From: Actinotalea sp. Marseille-Q4924
GTDB taxonomy: Bacteria; Actinomycetota; Actinomycetes; Actinomycetales; Cellulomonadaceae
Assembly (NCBI RefSeq): GCF_916618755.1
Contig: NZ_CAKAKB010000001.1
Location: forward strand, 372,001-436,000
Direction: 5' to 3'
DNA length: 64,000 bases
Part shown: positions 9,703 to 18,869 of the stretch, in pieces
Position numbering within the stretch: the stretch's first letter is position 1
Layout of the letters: every line of letters starts with the position of its first letter
Notes under the pieces: model-generated
What the model was told of the DNA's origin: nothing
What the model saw: only the letters and a program-made list of their open reading frames with translations
Database searches by the model: none
Translations under genes and position numbers: made by a program

Positions 9703-10659
9703 ATGGAGCAGGAGGACGTGCTGCGTGCCGCGTCGATGTACTACCTCCAGGACATCAAGATGGAGGTCATCGCCCGGCACCTGGGGACGTCGCGCTCGAC
9801 GGTGTCGCGGCTGATCAAGCGCGCCAGGGACACGGGTCTGGTCGAGATCACCATCCGGCCGGCGAGGACCCAGGCACCGGGGCTCAGCCGCTCGATCGGT
9901 CGGCGGTTCGGCATCGAGGCCTACGTGGTCCCCGTCCCGGACTCCTCCACCGAGCTGGAGCGCCTCGACCAGGTCGCGCGGACCACCGCCAAGCTCATCG
10001 GCTCGTGGTTCGACTCGGACATGGTGCTGGCCATCGCCTGGGGGACGACCCTGGCCGCCGTCGGCCGCCACCTGTCCGCGAAGCCCACGCGGGGCAGCGC
10101 GATCGTGCAGCTCAACGGTGCCGCCAACACGCGGACCAGTGGCTTCGAGTACGCCAGCGACCTCATCACGAGCTTCGGCGCGGCCTTCGACGCGGCCGTG
10201 CACCACTTCCCGGTCCCGGCGTTCTTCGACTACCGCGAGACCAAGGACGCGATGTGGCGGGAGCGGTCGATCAAGCGTGTCCTGGACGTGCAACGACGTG
10301 CAGACATCGCGCTGTTCGGCGTCGGCGCGCTGCACGGGGGCGTGCCCAGCCACGTCTACTCGGCCGGCTACCTCGACGAGGAGGACGTCGACGTCCTGCA
10401 CCACGAGGGCGTCGTCGGCGACGTGTGCACCGTGTTCCTGCGCGCCGACGGCAGCTACGACGACATCCCGCTCAACGCGCGCGCGACCGGCCCGACGCCC
10501 ACGGAGCTGCGCCGCATCCCGCGGCGCGTGTGCGCGGTCGCGGGGGACAACAAGGTCGCCCCGCTCCGTGCCGCGCTCGCGGCCGGCGTGGTCACGGACC
10601 TCGTCGTGGACGAGCTCACGGCCTCGGCGCTCGTCCAGGCGGCCAGCCGCGAGGCGTGA
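9703..10659 (+). CDS. SorC/DeoR-type sugar-binding transcriptional regulator
   Basis: 318 residues. An N-terminal helix-turn-helix (about residues 10-45: AASMYYLQDIKMEVIARHLG then TSRSTVSRLIKRAR) is followed by a SorC-type sugar-phosphate-binding domain (AWGTTLAAVGRHL; DIALFGVGALHGG; GDVCTVFLRADG; AVAGDNKVAPLRAAL). The effector is probably a phosphorylated polyol; given its position divergent from glpDFK, glycerol 3-phosphate or dihydroxyacetone phosphate is a fair guess. The ATG at 9703 is chosen because GAGGAGG lies 5 nt upstream; earlier in-frame starts exist but lack this. Confidence 0.9.
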   Translation: MEQEDVLRAASMYYLQDIKMEVIARHLGTSRSTVSRLIKRARDTGLVEITIRPARTQAPGLSRSIGRRFGIEAYVVPVPDSSTELERLDQVARTTAKLIGSWFDSDMVLAIAWGTTLAAVGRHLSAKPTRGSAIVQLNGAANTRTSGFEYASDLITSFGAAFDAAVHHFPVPAFFDYRETKDAMWRERSIKRVLDVQRRADIALFGVGALHGGVPSHVYSAGYLDEEDVDVLHHEGVVGDVCTVFLRADGSYDDIPLNARATGPTPTELRRIPRRVCAVAGDNKVAPLRAALAAGVVTDLVVDELTASALVQAASREA

Positions 10660-10761
10660 GCACGGTCCGTCCGTCGGCGGTCGGCGCCCGGTCCCTCGTC
10701 TCGGCGGAGATCTCGCCGCGTGTGCCGCGGGAAGGTCTCCGCGAACGTCGTGCCGACGGCC

Positions 10762-10767
10762 TACTCT
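10762..10767 (+). promoter_or_regulatory. Candidate leaderless -10 (TACTCT)
   Basis: TACTCT ends 6 nt before the GTG of the GNAT gene, the spacing expected for a leaderless mRNA. No clear -35 is seen. Confidence 0.35.
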
Positions 10768-10773
10768 CGGCCC

Positions 10774-11325
10774 GTGACGACCGACCCGGCACCGTCCGGC
10801 GACCACCTGCCGGCGGAGCGGACGCGCGCCCGTATCCGCCCCGCGCTGCCGCGTGACGTCAACGCCATCCGCGACCTCGTCGAGCCCTACGCCTCGCGTC
10901 GGATCCTCCTGGCCAAGGAGCTCGTCGGCTACTACGAGGCCGTGCAGGAGTTCATGGTCGTCGAGGACGGGGCCGGAGGCGTCGTCGGGTGCGGTGCGCT
11001 GCACGTCATGTGGGCGGACCTCGCCGAGGTGCGGACGCTCGCCGTCGCGCCGCACGTCCGCGGTCGCGGCCTGGGGCACGTGCTGCTGGACGCGCTGCTC
11101 GGGCGGGCGCGCGAGCTCGGCCTGCGCCGCGTCTTCTGCCTGACGTTCGAGGTCGACTTCTTCGCGGCCCACGGGTTCGTGCCGATCGAGGGCACGCCGG
11201 TCGACGCCGACGTCTACGCGCAGCTGCTGCGCTCGCACGACGACGGCGTCGCGGAGTTCCTCGACCTGGCTCGGGTCAAGCCCAACACCCTGGGCAACAC
11301 GCGGATGCTGCTCGACCTGGGCTGA
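10774..11325 (+). CDS. Amino-acid N-acetyltransferase (ArgA-like GNAT)
   Basis: 183 residues. A single GNAT domain: IRPALPRDVNAIRDLVEPYA opens the fold, AEVRTLAVAPHVRGRGLGHVLLDALL (residues split across 85-112) carries the acetyl-CoA pyrophosphate loop, and VFCLTFEVDFFAAHGFVPI completes it. The sequence FEVDFFAAHGF is typical of actinobacterial N-acetylglutamate synthases, which start arginine biosynthesis. No other arginine gene is nearby, so the assignment rests on sequence alone. The GTG at 10774 follows TACTCT by 6 nt. Confidence 0.82.
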   Translation: MTTDPAPSGDHLPAERTRARIRPALPRDVNAIRDLVEPYASRRILLAKELVGYYEAVQEFMVVEDGAGGVVGCGALHVMWADLAEVRTLAVAPHVRGRGLGHVLLDALLGRARELGLRRVFCLTFEVDFFAAHGFVPIEGTPVDADVYAQLLRSHDDGVAEFLDLARVKPNTLGNTRMLLDLG

Positions 11326-11381
11326 GCCCGACGCCGCTCGTGCGCCTCCTGCACGGACGTGCGCCTCCGGCGACCCGCCGA

Positions 11382-12329
11382 TCAGTCCTGGACCACCTTG
11401 GCGATCGTGACGGCGCGGGTCAGCCAGTCGCGGGCGCCCTCGTCGAGCGTCCCGCCCCGCGCACGGACCGCCTCGACGCACCAGAGCGCGTTGACCATCG
11501 AGCGGACGACCGCCCAGTCGCGCGCTCGGTCCGCGTCCAGGCCGGCGGCCTCCACGGTCGCGGCGAGACGGCGGCGGACCGCCCACCGCACGTCGCCGGT
11601 CGCCAGCACCTCCGCCCAGCGGTTCCACAGGAGCGGGACCGGCTCGACGTGCGGGTCGCCCGCGAGCGGCTTCGGGTCGATGACGAGCCAGCGGGGGCCG
11701 GTGGCGCGGGCGGAGGCGAGGACGTTCTGGCCGTGGAGGTCGCCGTGGACGATCGAGGTGTCCGTGGCGGGGTCGCTCGCGAACGCGCGCGCCAGGCTCG
11801 CCGCCTGCTCGACGAGGCGGCGCGGGACGGGCGCCTCGCGGGGCAGGTCCAGCAGGCGTCGCGCCCAGTCCGCGGCGAGCGCGCTGAGGCGCACCAGCTG
11901 CGGGACGGCCGGCCGGTGGAGCTCCGCGTAGAGCCCGCCGACCGTCTCGCAGGCCGTGACGTCGTCGAGGACGTCGAGGTCGTCGGGGCCCGCACGCTCC
12001 AGCAGCAGCGCCCCGCGGTGCGGGTCCGCGCGCAGCAGCTCCACCGCGGCCGCACCGTGCCAGTGCTGCAGCGCCAGGTGCTCGTACCGGGACTCCTCGT
12101 GCGGCCACCCGATCTTGAGGGCCGCCGGCTCGCCGGTCGGTCGCGCGCGCACCGGGAGGACGAGCGAGCACTGGCCGTGCGTCGGCCGACCGTCGAGGTC
12201 GAGCTCCCACTCGCGGAGGACGTCCGCGGCGAGGCGCGGCAGCCGGTCCAGCCACGGCTCCCACGACGGCTCGCGGTCCGGGAGGTGCCGCAGGCCCTCC
12301 GGGACGCGGACGTGCACCTCCTCGCTCAT
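11382..12329 (-). CDS. APH(6)/hydroxyurea-type aminoglycoside phosphotransferase family protein
   Basis: 315 residues. A protein-kinase-like fold of the APH_6_hur family (streptomycin 6-kinases and relatives). Visible landmarks are the nucleotide-binding lysine in EPAALKIGWPHEESRYEHLA, the catalytic loop SIVHGDLHGQNVLAS (Asp in HGD, Asn after it) and the metal-binding WLVIDPKPLAGDPHVE. The true substrate is unknown; chromosomal homologues often have no resistance role. The ATG at 12329 overlaps the mutY stop (ATGA), so the two genes are translationally coupled. Confidence 0.88.
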   Translation of the reverse strand: MSEEVHVRVPEGLRHLPDREPSWEPWLDRLPRLAADVLREWELDLDGRPTHGQCSLVLPVRARPTGEPAALKIGWPHEESRYEHLALQHWHGAAAVELLRADPHRGALLLERAGPDDLDVLDDVTACETVGGLYAELHRPAVPQLVRLSALAADWARRLLDLPREAPVPRRLVEQAASLARAFASDPATDTSIVHGDLHGQNVLASARATGPRWLVIDPKPLAGDPHVEPVPLLWNRWAEVLATGDVRWAVRRRLAATVEAAGLDADRARDWAVVRSMVNALWCVEAVRARGGTLDEGARDWLTRAVTIAKVVQD

Positions 12330-13255
12330 CGCGGCAGCCGGTGGTGACCGTCGGCCACCTCGACCAGCCCGTCGTCGAGCAGGCCGGCCAGGCACCGGTG
12401 CAGCTGGGTGTCGTCGACCGGCGTCCCGCCCCTTGCTGTCCCCCCCGCGACGAGGTCGGCGAGCACGTCGTCCGGCACGGGGTGGTCGGCGGCCCGCAGC
12501 GCGGCCATGATCCGGCCGCGGACCTGCCGGTCCGTCCCGTGCCACGGCTGCCGTCGCCGCACGTGCGCCAGGGCGTCCGCCGGCCGCCCGGCGAGGCGCC
12601 AGGCGCACTGCGCGGCGACCGGGCACGCGTCGCACCGGGGGGAGCGGGCGGTGCAGACGAGGGCGCCGAGCTCCATGACCGCGGCGTTCCACCGGCTGGC
12701 CTGGGCGTCGTCGTCGGGGACGACCGCCCCGGCGTCGCGCAGCTCGGCGCGGGACAACGACGGTGGCGGGAGCGCCTCGCCGGCCAGGGTCCGGCTGAGC
12801 ACGCGGCGCACGTTCGTGTCCACGACGACGGCGCGACGGCCGTACGCGAACGCCATGACCGCGGCCGCGGTGTACGTGCCGATGCCCGGCAGGGCGAGCA
12901 GCTCCGCCTCGGTGCGGGGGAGCTCGCCGCCGTGGTCCTCGACGACCGCCCGCGCGCACTGCTGGAGGCGCAGCGCCCGACGCGGGTAGCCCAGGCGGTC
13001 CCACGCCCGGAGCACCTCGGCGGTGCTCTCCTCCGCCAGGTCGGCCGGCGTCGGCCAGCGCGCCATCCACCGCCGCCACACCGGTTCGACGCGGACGACG
13101 GGGGTCTGCTGCAGCATGACCTCGCTGACGAGCACGCCCCACGGCGTCCGGTCCGGCGCGCGCCACGGCAGGTCGCGTGCGGCGCCGTCGAACCAGTCGA
13201 GGACCGGGGGGACGAGCGGGTGCAGCACCGGCACATCATGCCGTGGGCCGGACAT
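12326..13255 (-). CDS. mutY: A/G-specific adenine glycosylase
   Basis: About 309 residues. Removes adenine mispaired with 8-oxoguanine. The catalytic Glu sits in SEVMLQQT (about E45), the helix-hairpin-helix is LPGIGTYTAAAV (about 122-133), the catalytic Asp is in VVVDTNVRRVL (about D146), and the [4Fe-4S] ligands follow the C-x6-C-x2-C-x5-C pattern in CTARSPRCDACPVAAQC. It lacks the C-terminal MutT-like OG-recognition domain, as is usual for short actinobacterial MutY. The start is uncertain: ATG 13255 is used, GTG 13234 is also possible. Confidence 0.93.
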   Translation of the reverse strand: MSGPRHDVPVLHPLVPPVLDWFDGAARDLPWRAPDRTPWGVLVSEVMLQQTPVVRVEPVWRRWMARWPTPADLAEESTAEVLRAWDRLGYPRRALRLQQCARAVVEDHGGELPRTEAELLALPGIGTYTAAAVMAFAYGRRAVVVDTNVRRVLSRTLAGEALPPPSLSRAELRDAGAVVPDDDAQASRWNAAVMELGALVCTARSPRCDACPVAAQCAWRLAGRPADALAHVRRRQPWHGTDRQVRGRIMAALRAADHPVPDDVLADLVAGGTARGGTPVDDTQLHRCLAGLLDDGLVEVADGHHRLPR

Positions 13256-13374
13256 GCACGGGCAGGTGCAGGGCGGGTGCCTCCCGGGCACGGCGCCCCG
13301 GCGCGGCTTCCCGGCGTGCGCAGTGCGCCGTCGTACCGTGGCGACCGGCACGACCCCGCCCGGGAGGAACCTCC

Positions 13375-14016
13375 ATGAACACCGTGCTGCACCCCGTCGG
13401 ACCGCAGCCGGCGCGCGTGTACTGGGTGCGTCGGCTGATCCTCCTCGCGCTGGTCGTCGGCATCGTCGCAGCGCTCGCGGTCGCGGCCGGCGCCTCCCGG
13501 GGCGGTGCGGTGACCGGACCTCCTCCGGGTGACGCGGCGGCGCAGGCAGCGGCCGACGTCGTCGCCGACGAGGACGGCACGGCCGAGGACGAGCCGGCCA
13601 CCGAGCCGGAGCCCGAGCCGGACGCCGCCGCGGCCTGCTCCCCGGAGAGCCTCACGACGACGCTCGTGGCCGACGCCGCGACGTACCCGGCGGGTGCCAC
13701 GCCGACGTTCACGGTCACCCTGACGAACGTGAGCGACTCGGCCTGCACGGTGGACGCCGGTGCGGCGAACCAGTCGCTCGTCATCACCTCCGGGCCCGAC
13801 CGCATCTGGTCCAGCACCGACTGCCCGGAGGCCGAGGGCGAGCGCCTGCTGCTCATGGCCCCGGCCGCGGCGGAGGCGATGCCGGTGGCCTGGCCGCGGG
13901 TGCGGTCGGATGAGGCGTGCACCGGGGGCCTCCCGGAGCCGCGCGCGGGGACGTACACGGCGGTCGCCGTGGTCGCCGGGGTGCAGAGCGCACCGATCGT
14001 CTTCGACCTCGGCTGA
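13375..14016 (+). CDS. Membrane-anchored secreted protein, Ig-like domain, unknown function
   Basis: 213 residues, not recognised by family name. One transmembrane segment (about residues 21-42, LILLALVVGIVAALAVAAGA) is followed by an Ala/Glu/Pro-rich linker and an extracellular beta-rich domain. That domain has four cysteines and the pattern PAGATPTFTVTLTNVSDSAC, typical of Ig-like or DUF4232-like domains that form two disulfides. Start: ATG with GGGAGG 7 nt upstream. It is divergent from mutY across about 120 nt. Confidence 0.75.
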   Translation: MNTVLHPVGPQPARVYWVRRLILLALVVGIVAALAVAAGASRGGAVTGPPPGDAAAQAAADVVADEDGTAEDEPATEPEPEPDAAAACSPESLTTTLVADAATYPAGATPTFTVTLTNVSDSACTVDAGAANQSLVITSGPDRIWSSTDCPEAEGERLLLMAPAAAEAMPVAWPRVRSDEACTGGLPEPRAGTYTAVAVVAGVQSAPIVFDLG

Positions 14017-14028
14017 CGGCGCTGCCGC

Positions 14029-14412
14029 TCAGCGTCCGGCGCGCCGGGCGGCGTTCTCCGCGAGGCGCTCGCGGACGACCAGCTCGACGACGTCCTCAGG
14101 CAGCGGGTCGTCCGGCCTGAAGCGGATCGTGCTGCCGCTCACGTCGAGCCCGCGGAGCCGGTCGGCGAGCCGCTCGATGAGCGCGGGACTCTGGCTGATG
14201 AGGCTGAGGTGGTGCCGGAACGCACCGAGCGACACGAGCGGCCCGTCCTGGTGGAACGACGGCACCCCGTACGCGACGCGCTCCGTCGCCGCGGGCGCCA
14301 CCCGGCGGACCTGCCGGCGGAGCGCCTCGAGCGCCGCGCGCTGGTCGGCCGGCAGGGCGGCGAGGTAGGCGTCGACCTCCTCGGGGCGATGGACCGGCTT
14401 GCTGGTCGCCAC
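14029..14412 (-). CDS. DUF1801/YdhG-like domain protein
   Basis: 127 residues. The order RPEEVDAYLAALPADQRAALE, VAYGVPSFHQDGPLVSLGAF, HHLSLIS and STIRFRPDDPLPEDVVELVV matches the DUF1801 (YdhG/YjbR-like) family, a small single-domain fold related to frataxin. No enzymatic role is established. The start is backed by a GGAGG sequence just upstream. It is co-directional with disA, 57 nt downstream of it. Confidence 0.8.
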   Translation of the reverse strand: MATSKPVHRPEEVDAYLAALPADQRAALEALRRQVRRVAPAATERVAYGVPSFHQDGPLVSLGAFRHHLSLISQSPALIERLADRLRGLDVSGSTIRFRPDDPLPEDVVELVVRERLAENAARRAGR

Positions 14413-14469
14413 GACGCACCTCCGACCTCAGCCGGCCACGGCGCGGCCGGACCTCCTCGAGCCGGGACC

Positions 14470-15576
14470 TCAGACGTAGCGCTCGAGGATGCTCGACTCC
14501 GCGAGGCGCGACAGGCCCTCCCGGACCGCGCGCGCCCGCTGCTCGCCGACGCCGTCGACCGCCATGAGCTCGTCGATGCCGGCGGCGAGGAGCTTCTGGA
14601 GGTTGCCGAAGTGCCCGACGAGCCGGTCGACGATGGTCCCGGGGAGGCGCGGCACCTTGGAGAGCAGCCGGTAGCCGCGCGGGCCGACGGCGCCGTCGAG
14701 GGAGTCCTCCACGCTGATGAGGCCGAGGACGCGCGCGATGTGCGTGAGGTCCAGCAGCTGCGTCGCGTCGAGCGTCGCGAGGGCCGCCTGCACGTCGGCG
14801 AGGCTGCGACCGGGCCGTCCGTCCTCGACGTAGTCGCGGATGACGAGCTGCCGGTCCGCACCGATGCCGCCCACGAGCTCGTCGAGCTGCAGGGCCATGA
14901 GGCGACCGTCGGTGCCGAGCTCGACGACGTAGCCGGCGATCTCCTCGGAGATGCGGCGCACCATCTCGAGGCGCTGGACGACGGCGGCGACGTCCCGGAC
15001 GGTGACGAGGTCCTCGATCTCGAGGGCGGACAACGTGCCGCTCACCTCGTCGAGGCGAGCCTTGTACCGCTCGAGGGTGGCGAGGGCCTGGTTCGCCCGT
15101 GACTGGATGACGTCCGAGCCCTCGAGCACGTAGCGCGAGTTCCCGACGTACACGGCGACGATCCGCATCGACTGCGACACGGAGATGACGGGGAACCCGG
15201 ACTGCTTGGCGACGCGCTCGGCCGTGCGGTGCCGGGTGCCCGACTCGGTCGTCTCGATGGTCGGGTCCGGCAGCAGCTGCACGGCGGCGCGCAGGATGCG
15301 CGTGGCGTCGCGGTCGACGACCACGGCACCGTCCATCTTGGCGAGCTCCCGCAGCCGGGTCGCGGAGAACTCCACGTCGAGCGCGAACCCGCCCGAGCAC
15401 ATCGACTCCACGACCGCGTCGTGTCCCAGGACGATGAGGGCCCCGGTGCGTCCGCGCAGGATCCGCTCGAGCCCGTCGCGCAGCTCCGTCCCGGGCGCGA
15501 CGGCCGCGAGGGTGGAGCGCAGCGTGTCCTCGGCGGAGCGCTCGGTCGTGACCACGTCACGAGGGTACGCGAGCAT
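14470..15576 (-). CDS. disA: DNA integrity scanning diadenylate cyclase DisA
   Basis: About 368 residues. Makes c-di-AMP from two ATP and links the signal to branched DNA. The N-terminal DAC domain shows [15 protein letters not shown], the catalytic [11 protein letters not shown] (DGA about 82-84) and [16 protein letters not shown] (RHR about 115-117). A long helical linker follows, and a C-terminal helix-hairpin-helix pair ([36 protein letters not shown]) binds DNA. The ATG at 15576 gives the usual length; a GTG at 15555 is the alternative. radA lies immediately upstream (77 nt), the conserved radA-disA pairing. Confidence 0.95.
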   Translation of the reverse strand: MLAYPRDVVTTERSAEDTLRSTLAAVAPGTELRDGLERILRGRTGALIVLGHDAVVESMCSGGFALDVEFSATRLRELAKMDGAVVVDRDATRILRAAVQLLPDPTIETTESGTRHRTAERVAKQSGFPVISVSQSMRIVAVYVGNSRYVLEGSDVIQSRANQALATLERYKARLDEVSGTLSALEIEDLVTVRDVAAVVQRLEMVRRISEEIAGYVVELGTDGRLMALQLDELVGGIGADRQLVIRDYVEDGRPGRSLADVQAALATLDATQLLDLTHIARVLGLISVEDSLDGAVGPRGYRLLSKVPRLPGTIVDRLVGHFGNLQKLLAAGIDELMAVDGVGEQRARAVREGLSRLAESSILERYV

Positions 15577-15653
15577 GACCCCCGTCACCCCCAGGGATGA
15601 CCCGGACGGCGCAGCCGCACCGCGCAGGCGCGGCGCGATCGACGTCGGCGGCG

Positions 15654-17087
15654 TCACACCGGTCGCAGCCGCGCCCCGCGCGCGAGCTCCACCGCCTGCG
15701 CGAGGTGCCCGGCCTCCAGCAGCGTGAGGCCCGGGACGGTCGACGGGTCGACGGCACCGACCGGGACCACGGCGCGCGTGAAACCCAGACGGCGAGCCTC
15801 GGCCAGGCGGCGGTCCAGGCCGACGACGGGCCGGATCTCGCCGGCGAGCCCCACCTCGCCGAGGGCGACGAGGTGGTCGGCCAGCGGCACGTTCTCCCCG
15901 CCGCTCGCGGTGGCCAGCGCCAGGGCGAGGTCCGCACCCGGCTCGGTCACCCGGGCGCCGCCCACCGTCGACACGTACACGTCCTTGTCGGCGAGCGGCA
16001 CCCCGGCACGCCGCTGGAGGACGGCGAGGACCATCGCCAGCCGGCTGGCGTCGATGCCGCTCGTCGTGCGCCGCGGGTTGGTGAGGAGCGTCGGCACGAC
16101 GAGCGCCTGCACCTCCGTGGCGAGCGGTCGGCGCCCGTCGAGCGTCACCGTCACGCAGGTGCCGGGGACGTGCTGGACCGCGTGGGAGAGGAAGAGGCCG
16201 CTGGGGTCCGGCAGCTCGACGATGCCCTGCTCGGTCAGGTCGAAGCAGCCCACCTCGTCGGTCGGCCCGTACCGGTTCTTCGTCGCGCGCACGAACCTCA
16301 GGCGCGAGTGCCGGTCGCCCTCGAACTGGCACACGACGTCGACGAGGTGCTCGAGCGTGCGCGGCCCGGCGACGGCGCCGTCCTTGGTGACGTGACCCAC
16401 GAGCAGCGTGGGCAGGTCGCGCTCCTTGGCTGCCGCGATGAGGGCCGACGCCACCTCCCGGACCTGGCTGACACCGCCCGGCGTGCCGTCGACCTGGGCC
16501 GACGCGATCGTCTGGACGGAGTCGACCACCAGCAGGGACGGGTCCGTCTGCTCGATGTGCCCGAGGACGGCACCGAGGTCGGTCTCCGCCGCGAGCAGCA
16601 GGCGGGGCGCCAGGGCGCCGATGCGGTCCGCGCGCAGACGCACCTGCCCCGCGGACTCCTCGCCCGTGACGTACAGGACCGTCCCCGACTCCCGGGCGAC
16701 GCGTCCGGCGACGTCCAGGAGGAGGGTCGACTTGCCGACGCCGGGCTCCCCGGCCATGAGCACGACCGCACCGGGCACCAGGCCGCCACCGAGCACCCGG
16801 TCGACCTCGCCGACGCCCGTGGGGCGCGCGCGAGCGGCCTCCACGTCGATCTCGCCGATGGGCCGCGCCGGTCCGCGGGGCGGCGTGGCCGACGTCCGCG
16901 GCCCCGAGGCGGCCGGGCCCTCCTCGGCGACCGTCCCCCACGCCTGGCACTCCCCGCAGCGGCCCACCCACTTGGAGGTGGTCCAGCCGCACTCCGCGCA
17001 CGCGAAGTCGGGGCGGGCGCTGCGGGCCGTGCGGCTCCCGCGGGCACCGCCGGCCGAGCCGGGCGCGCTCCGGGCCGTCGTCGTCAT
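15654..17087 (-). CDS. radA: DNA repair protein RadA
   Basis: 477 residues. RecA-related branch-migration helicase that also restrains DisA. The N-terminal C4 zinc finger is CAEC-x10-CGEC (C30, C33, C44, C47). Walker A is GEPGVGKST (about 113-121), and the RadA-specific motif appears as [11 protein letters not shown] (usually KNRFG). A Lon-protease-like C-terminal domain ([36 protein letters not shown]) is present. Start ATG 17087 is followed upstream by TACGGT at 7 nt. Confidence 0.96.
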   Translation of the reverse strand: MTTTARSAPGSAGGARGSRTARSARPDFACAECGWTTSKWVGRCGECQAWGTVAEEGPAASGPRTSATPPRGPARPIGEIDVEAARARPTGVGEVDRVLGGGLVPGAVVLMAGEPGVGKSTLLLDVAGRVARESGTVLYVTGEESAGQVRLRADRIGALAPRLLLAAETDLGAVLGHIEQTDPSLLVVDSVQTIASAQVDGTPGGVSQVREVASALIAAAKERDLPTLLVGHVTKDGAVAGPRTLEHLVDVVCQFEGDRHSRLRFVRATKNRYGPTDEVGCFDLTEQGIVELPDPSGLFLSHAVQHVPGTCVTVTLDGRRPLATEVQALVVPTLLTNPRRTTSGIDASRLAMVLAVLQRRAGVPLADKDVYVSTVGGARVTEPGADLALALATASGGENVPLADHLVALGEVGLAGEIRPVVGLDRRLAEARRLGFTRAVVPVGAVDPSTVPGLTLLEAGHLAQAVELARGARLRPV

Positions 17088-17094
17088 GCCGGGA

Positions 17095-17100
17095 ACCGTA
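17095..17100 (-). promoter_or_regulatory. Candidate leaderless -10 (TACGGT) for radA
   Basis: On the minus strand TACGGT ends 7 nt before the radA ATG, consistent with a leaderless radA-disA transcript. Confidence 0.35.
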
Positions 17101-17211
17101 GCCACGACCACCGACACGGCCGCCGCGACGCGACGGGCCACGGCGCGGCAGCACAACCCGCGGGCCGCACCGGGGGGCCCGCCGCCATCGTGCGGCGCCG
17201 GCCCCACCCGC

Positions 17212-17997
17212 TCAGCCCGGCAGCGCCTCCAGCCAGCGCCGCGCGGCGCCCCAGCACGCGGCGGTCGGGTCCAGGTGCTCCATGTGGCCCTCGCCGGGGA
17301 CGACCTCGAGGCGCGCGTCGTCGCCGGCCCGGACGGCGGCGGCGACGAACGCGGCGGACTGGCGCGGCGGCACGACGTCGTCCTCGGCACCGGTCAGCGC
17401 GAGCACCGGGACCCCGCTCGGGACGAGCGCCGCGGGGGACGTCACCGCGTACCGCTCGGGGTCCTCGTCCGGCCCGGAGCCGAGGAGGTCGGTGACGGCG
17501 CCGCGACCGACGTCCTCGCGGGCGGCCGTGACCATGTCGAGCACCCCGGCCTGCGCGCACACCGCCGTCGGTCGCACCCGCGGGTCGGCGCCGGGAGCCC
17601 CGGCCGGGAGCAGGTGGCGGGCACCGAGCCACGCGGCCAGCGTGCCGCCGGCGGAGTGGCCGATCGCCACGACGCGGTGCAGCGGCAGACCGGCCTCACG
17701 GGCGACGTCCGCCAGGGCGTCCGTCCCCGACGCGGCGTCCTCGAACGTGCGCGGCCAGCCACCCCCGTCGCCGACCGGCCGGTACTCCAGGTTCCAGACG
17801 GCCCAGCCGGTGCCCACGAGGTCCTCCACGACCGCGTCCTGGAGCGACCGGTCGTAGGCCGCGCGCCAGAAGCCGCCGTGGACGAGGACGACGACGCCGC
17901 GCGCGGCGCCCGAGGGCAGCCAGAGGTCCGCGACCTGGCGCGGGTGGTCCCCGTACCGGTGGGTGAGGGTCGGCTGCGCAGTCGTGATGTCCCCCAG
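17212..17997 (-). CDS. Alpha/beta hydrolase, N-terminus without a standard start codon
   Basis: About 260 residues as drawn. The oxyanion-hole motif VVVLVHGGFWRAAYD, the nucleophile elbow AIGHSAGGTLAAW, the acid in LTGAEDDVVPP and the His in VPGEGHMEHLD define an intact esterase/lipase-like fold. The only ATG/GTG/TTG in frame, GTG 17829, lies after HGGFWR and would remove the first strand and oxyanion hole. The conserved coding run begins near THRYGDHPRQVADLWLP, so a CTG at 17995-17997 or an ATC at 17986-17988 is suggested. I draw the CTG; the exact 5' end is uncertain. Confidence 0.7.
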   Translation of the reverse strand: MGDITTAQPTLTHRYGDHPRQVADLWLPSGAARGVVVLVHGGFWRAAYDRSLQDAVVEDLVGTGWAVWNLEYRPVGDGGGWPRTFEDAASGTDALADVAREAGLPLHRVVAIGHSAGGTLAAWLGARHLLPAGAPGADPRVRPTAVCAQAGVLDMVTAAREDVGRGAVTDLLGSGPDEDPERYAVTSPAALVPSGVPVLALTGAEDDVVPPRQSAAFVAAAVRAGDDARLEVVPGEGHMEHLDPTAACWGAARRWLEALPG

Positions 17998-18116
17998 GTG
18001 GTGCGACCAGGTCGTGCCGGCGCGCCGCGGGACCGCGGCGCGTGGTCGACGCAGTCTGGCACCCGAGGGACCCCCGGCCCTTGCCCCGGTGGCACGGGAA
18101 GGACGACCGTCGCACC

Positions 18117-18869
18117 ATGGCCCGCCACGCGAGCGAGACCCGCCCGACCACGCCGGCCGTCCGGGCCCGCGGCCTGCGCGTCGTGCGCGGCGGGCGCCGC
18201 GGCGTCGTCGTCGTGGACGGGCTGGACGTCGACGTGCCCGCGGGCCAGGTCGTCGGGCTGCTCGGGCCCAGCGGCAGCGGCAAGACGTCCCTCATCCGCG
18301 CTGTCGTCGGCGTCCAGCAGGACGTCACCGGGGTGCTCGAGGTGCTCGGTCTCCCGGCCGGCGACCCGCGTCTGCGCCGGCGCCTGGGGTACGTCACCCA
18401 GTCCCCGAGCGTGTACGCCGACCTCACGGTGCGCGAGAACCTCCGGTACTTCGCGCGGGTCGTCGGCGTCGGGGAGGACCGCGTGACCCGCGTGCTGAGC
18501 GACGTGGACCTCGCTCGGCTCTCCGGTCGCCCGGTCGGGCAGCTCTCCGGCGGCGAGCGCGCCCGGACGTCCTTGGCCATCGCGCTGCTGGGCGAGCCCG
18601 ACCTGCTCGTCCTCGACGAGCCGACCGTGGGCCTCGACCCGGTGCTCCGGCGGGACCTGTGGGCGTTGTTCCACGCCCTCGCCTCGAACGGCGTGTCCCT
18701 CCTCGTCTCCAGCCACTTCATGGACGAGGCCGAACGGTGCGACCGCCTCCTCCTGCTGCGCGAGGGGCGGCTGCTGGCGGACGGCACGCCGGCCGAGCTG
18801 CTGGCCGCCACCGGGACGACGTCGGCGGAGGACGCCTTCCTCGCCCTCGTCGAGGGCGGTCCCCGATGA
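18117..18869 (+). CDS. ABC-2 type exporter, ATP-binding protein
   Basis: 250 residues. A single nucleotide-binding domain: Walker A LLGPSGSGKTSLIRAV (about 52-67), Q-loop YVTQSPSVYADLT, signature GQLSGGERARTSLAIAL, Walker B LLVLDEPTVGLDPVLR and switch His in LLVSSHFMDEAE. The sequence belongs to the drug/NodI-like exporter group. Its stop overlaps the permease start (ATGA), so the two form one exporter. The substrate is unknown. Confidence 0.92.
   Translation: MARHASETRPTTPAVRARGLRVVRGGRRGVVVVDGLDVDVPAGQVVGLLGPSGSGKTSLIRAVVGVQQDVTGVLEVLGLPAGDPRLRRRLGYVTQSPSVYADLTVRENLRYFARVVGVGEDRVTRVLSDVDLARLSGRPVGQLSGGERARTSLAIALLGEPDLLVLDEPTVGLDPVLRRDLWALFHALASNGVSLLVSSHFMDEAERCDRLLLLREGRLLADGTPAELLAATGTTSAEDAFLALVEGGPR

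Noticed and set aside
7591-13392. 1933-codon open frame on the minus strand
   Set aside because: Only its 3' part (glpD, 7591-9405) is coding. The rest is antisense to the SorC regulator and GNAT gene and out of frame with the kinase and mutY; open frames of this size are normal in very GC-rich DNA.
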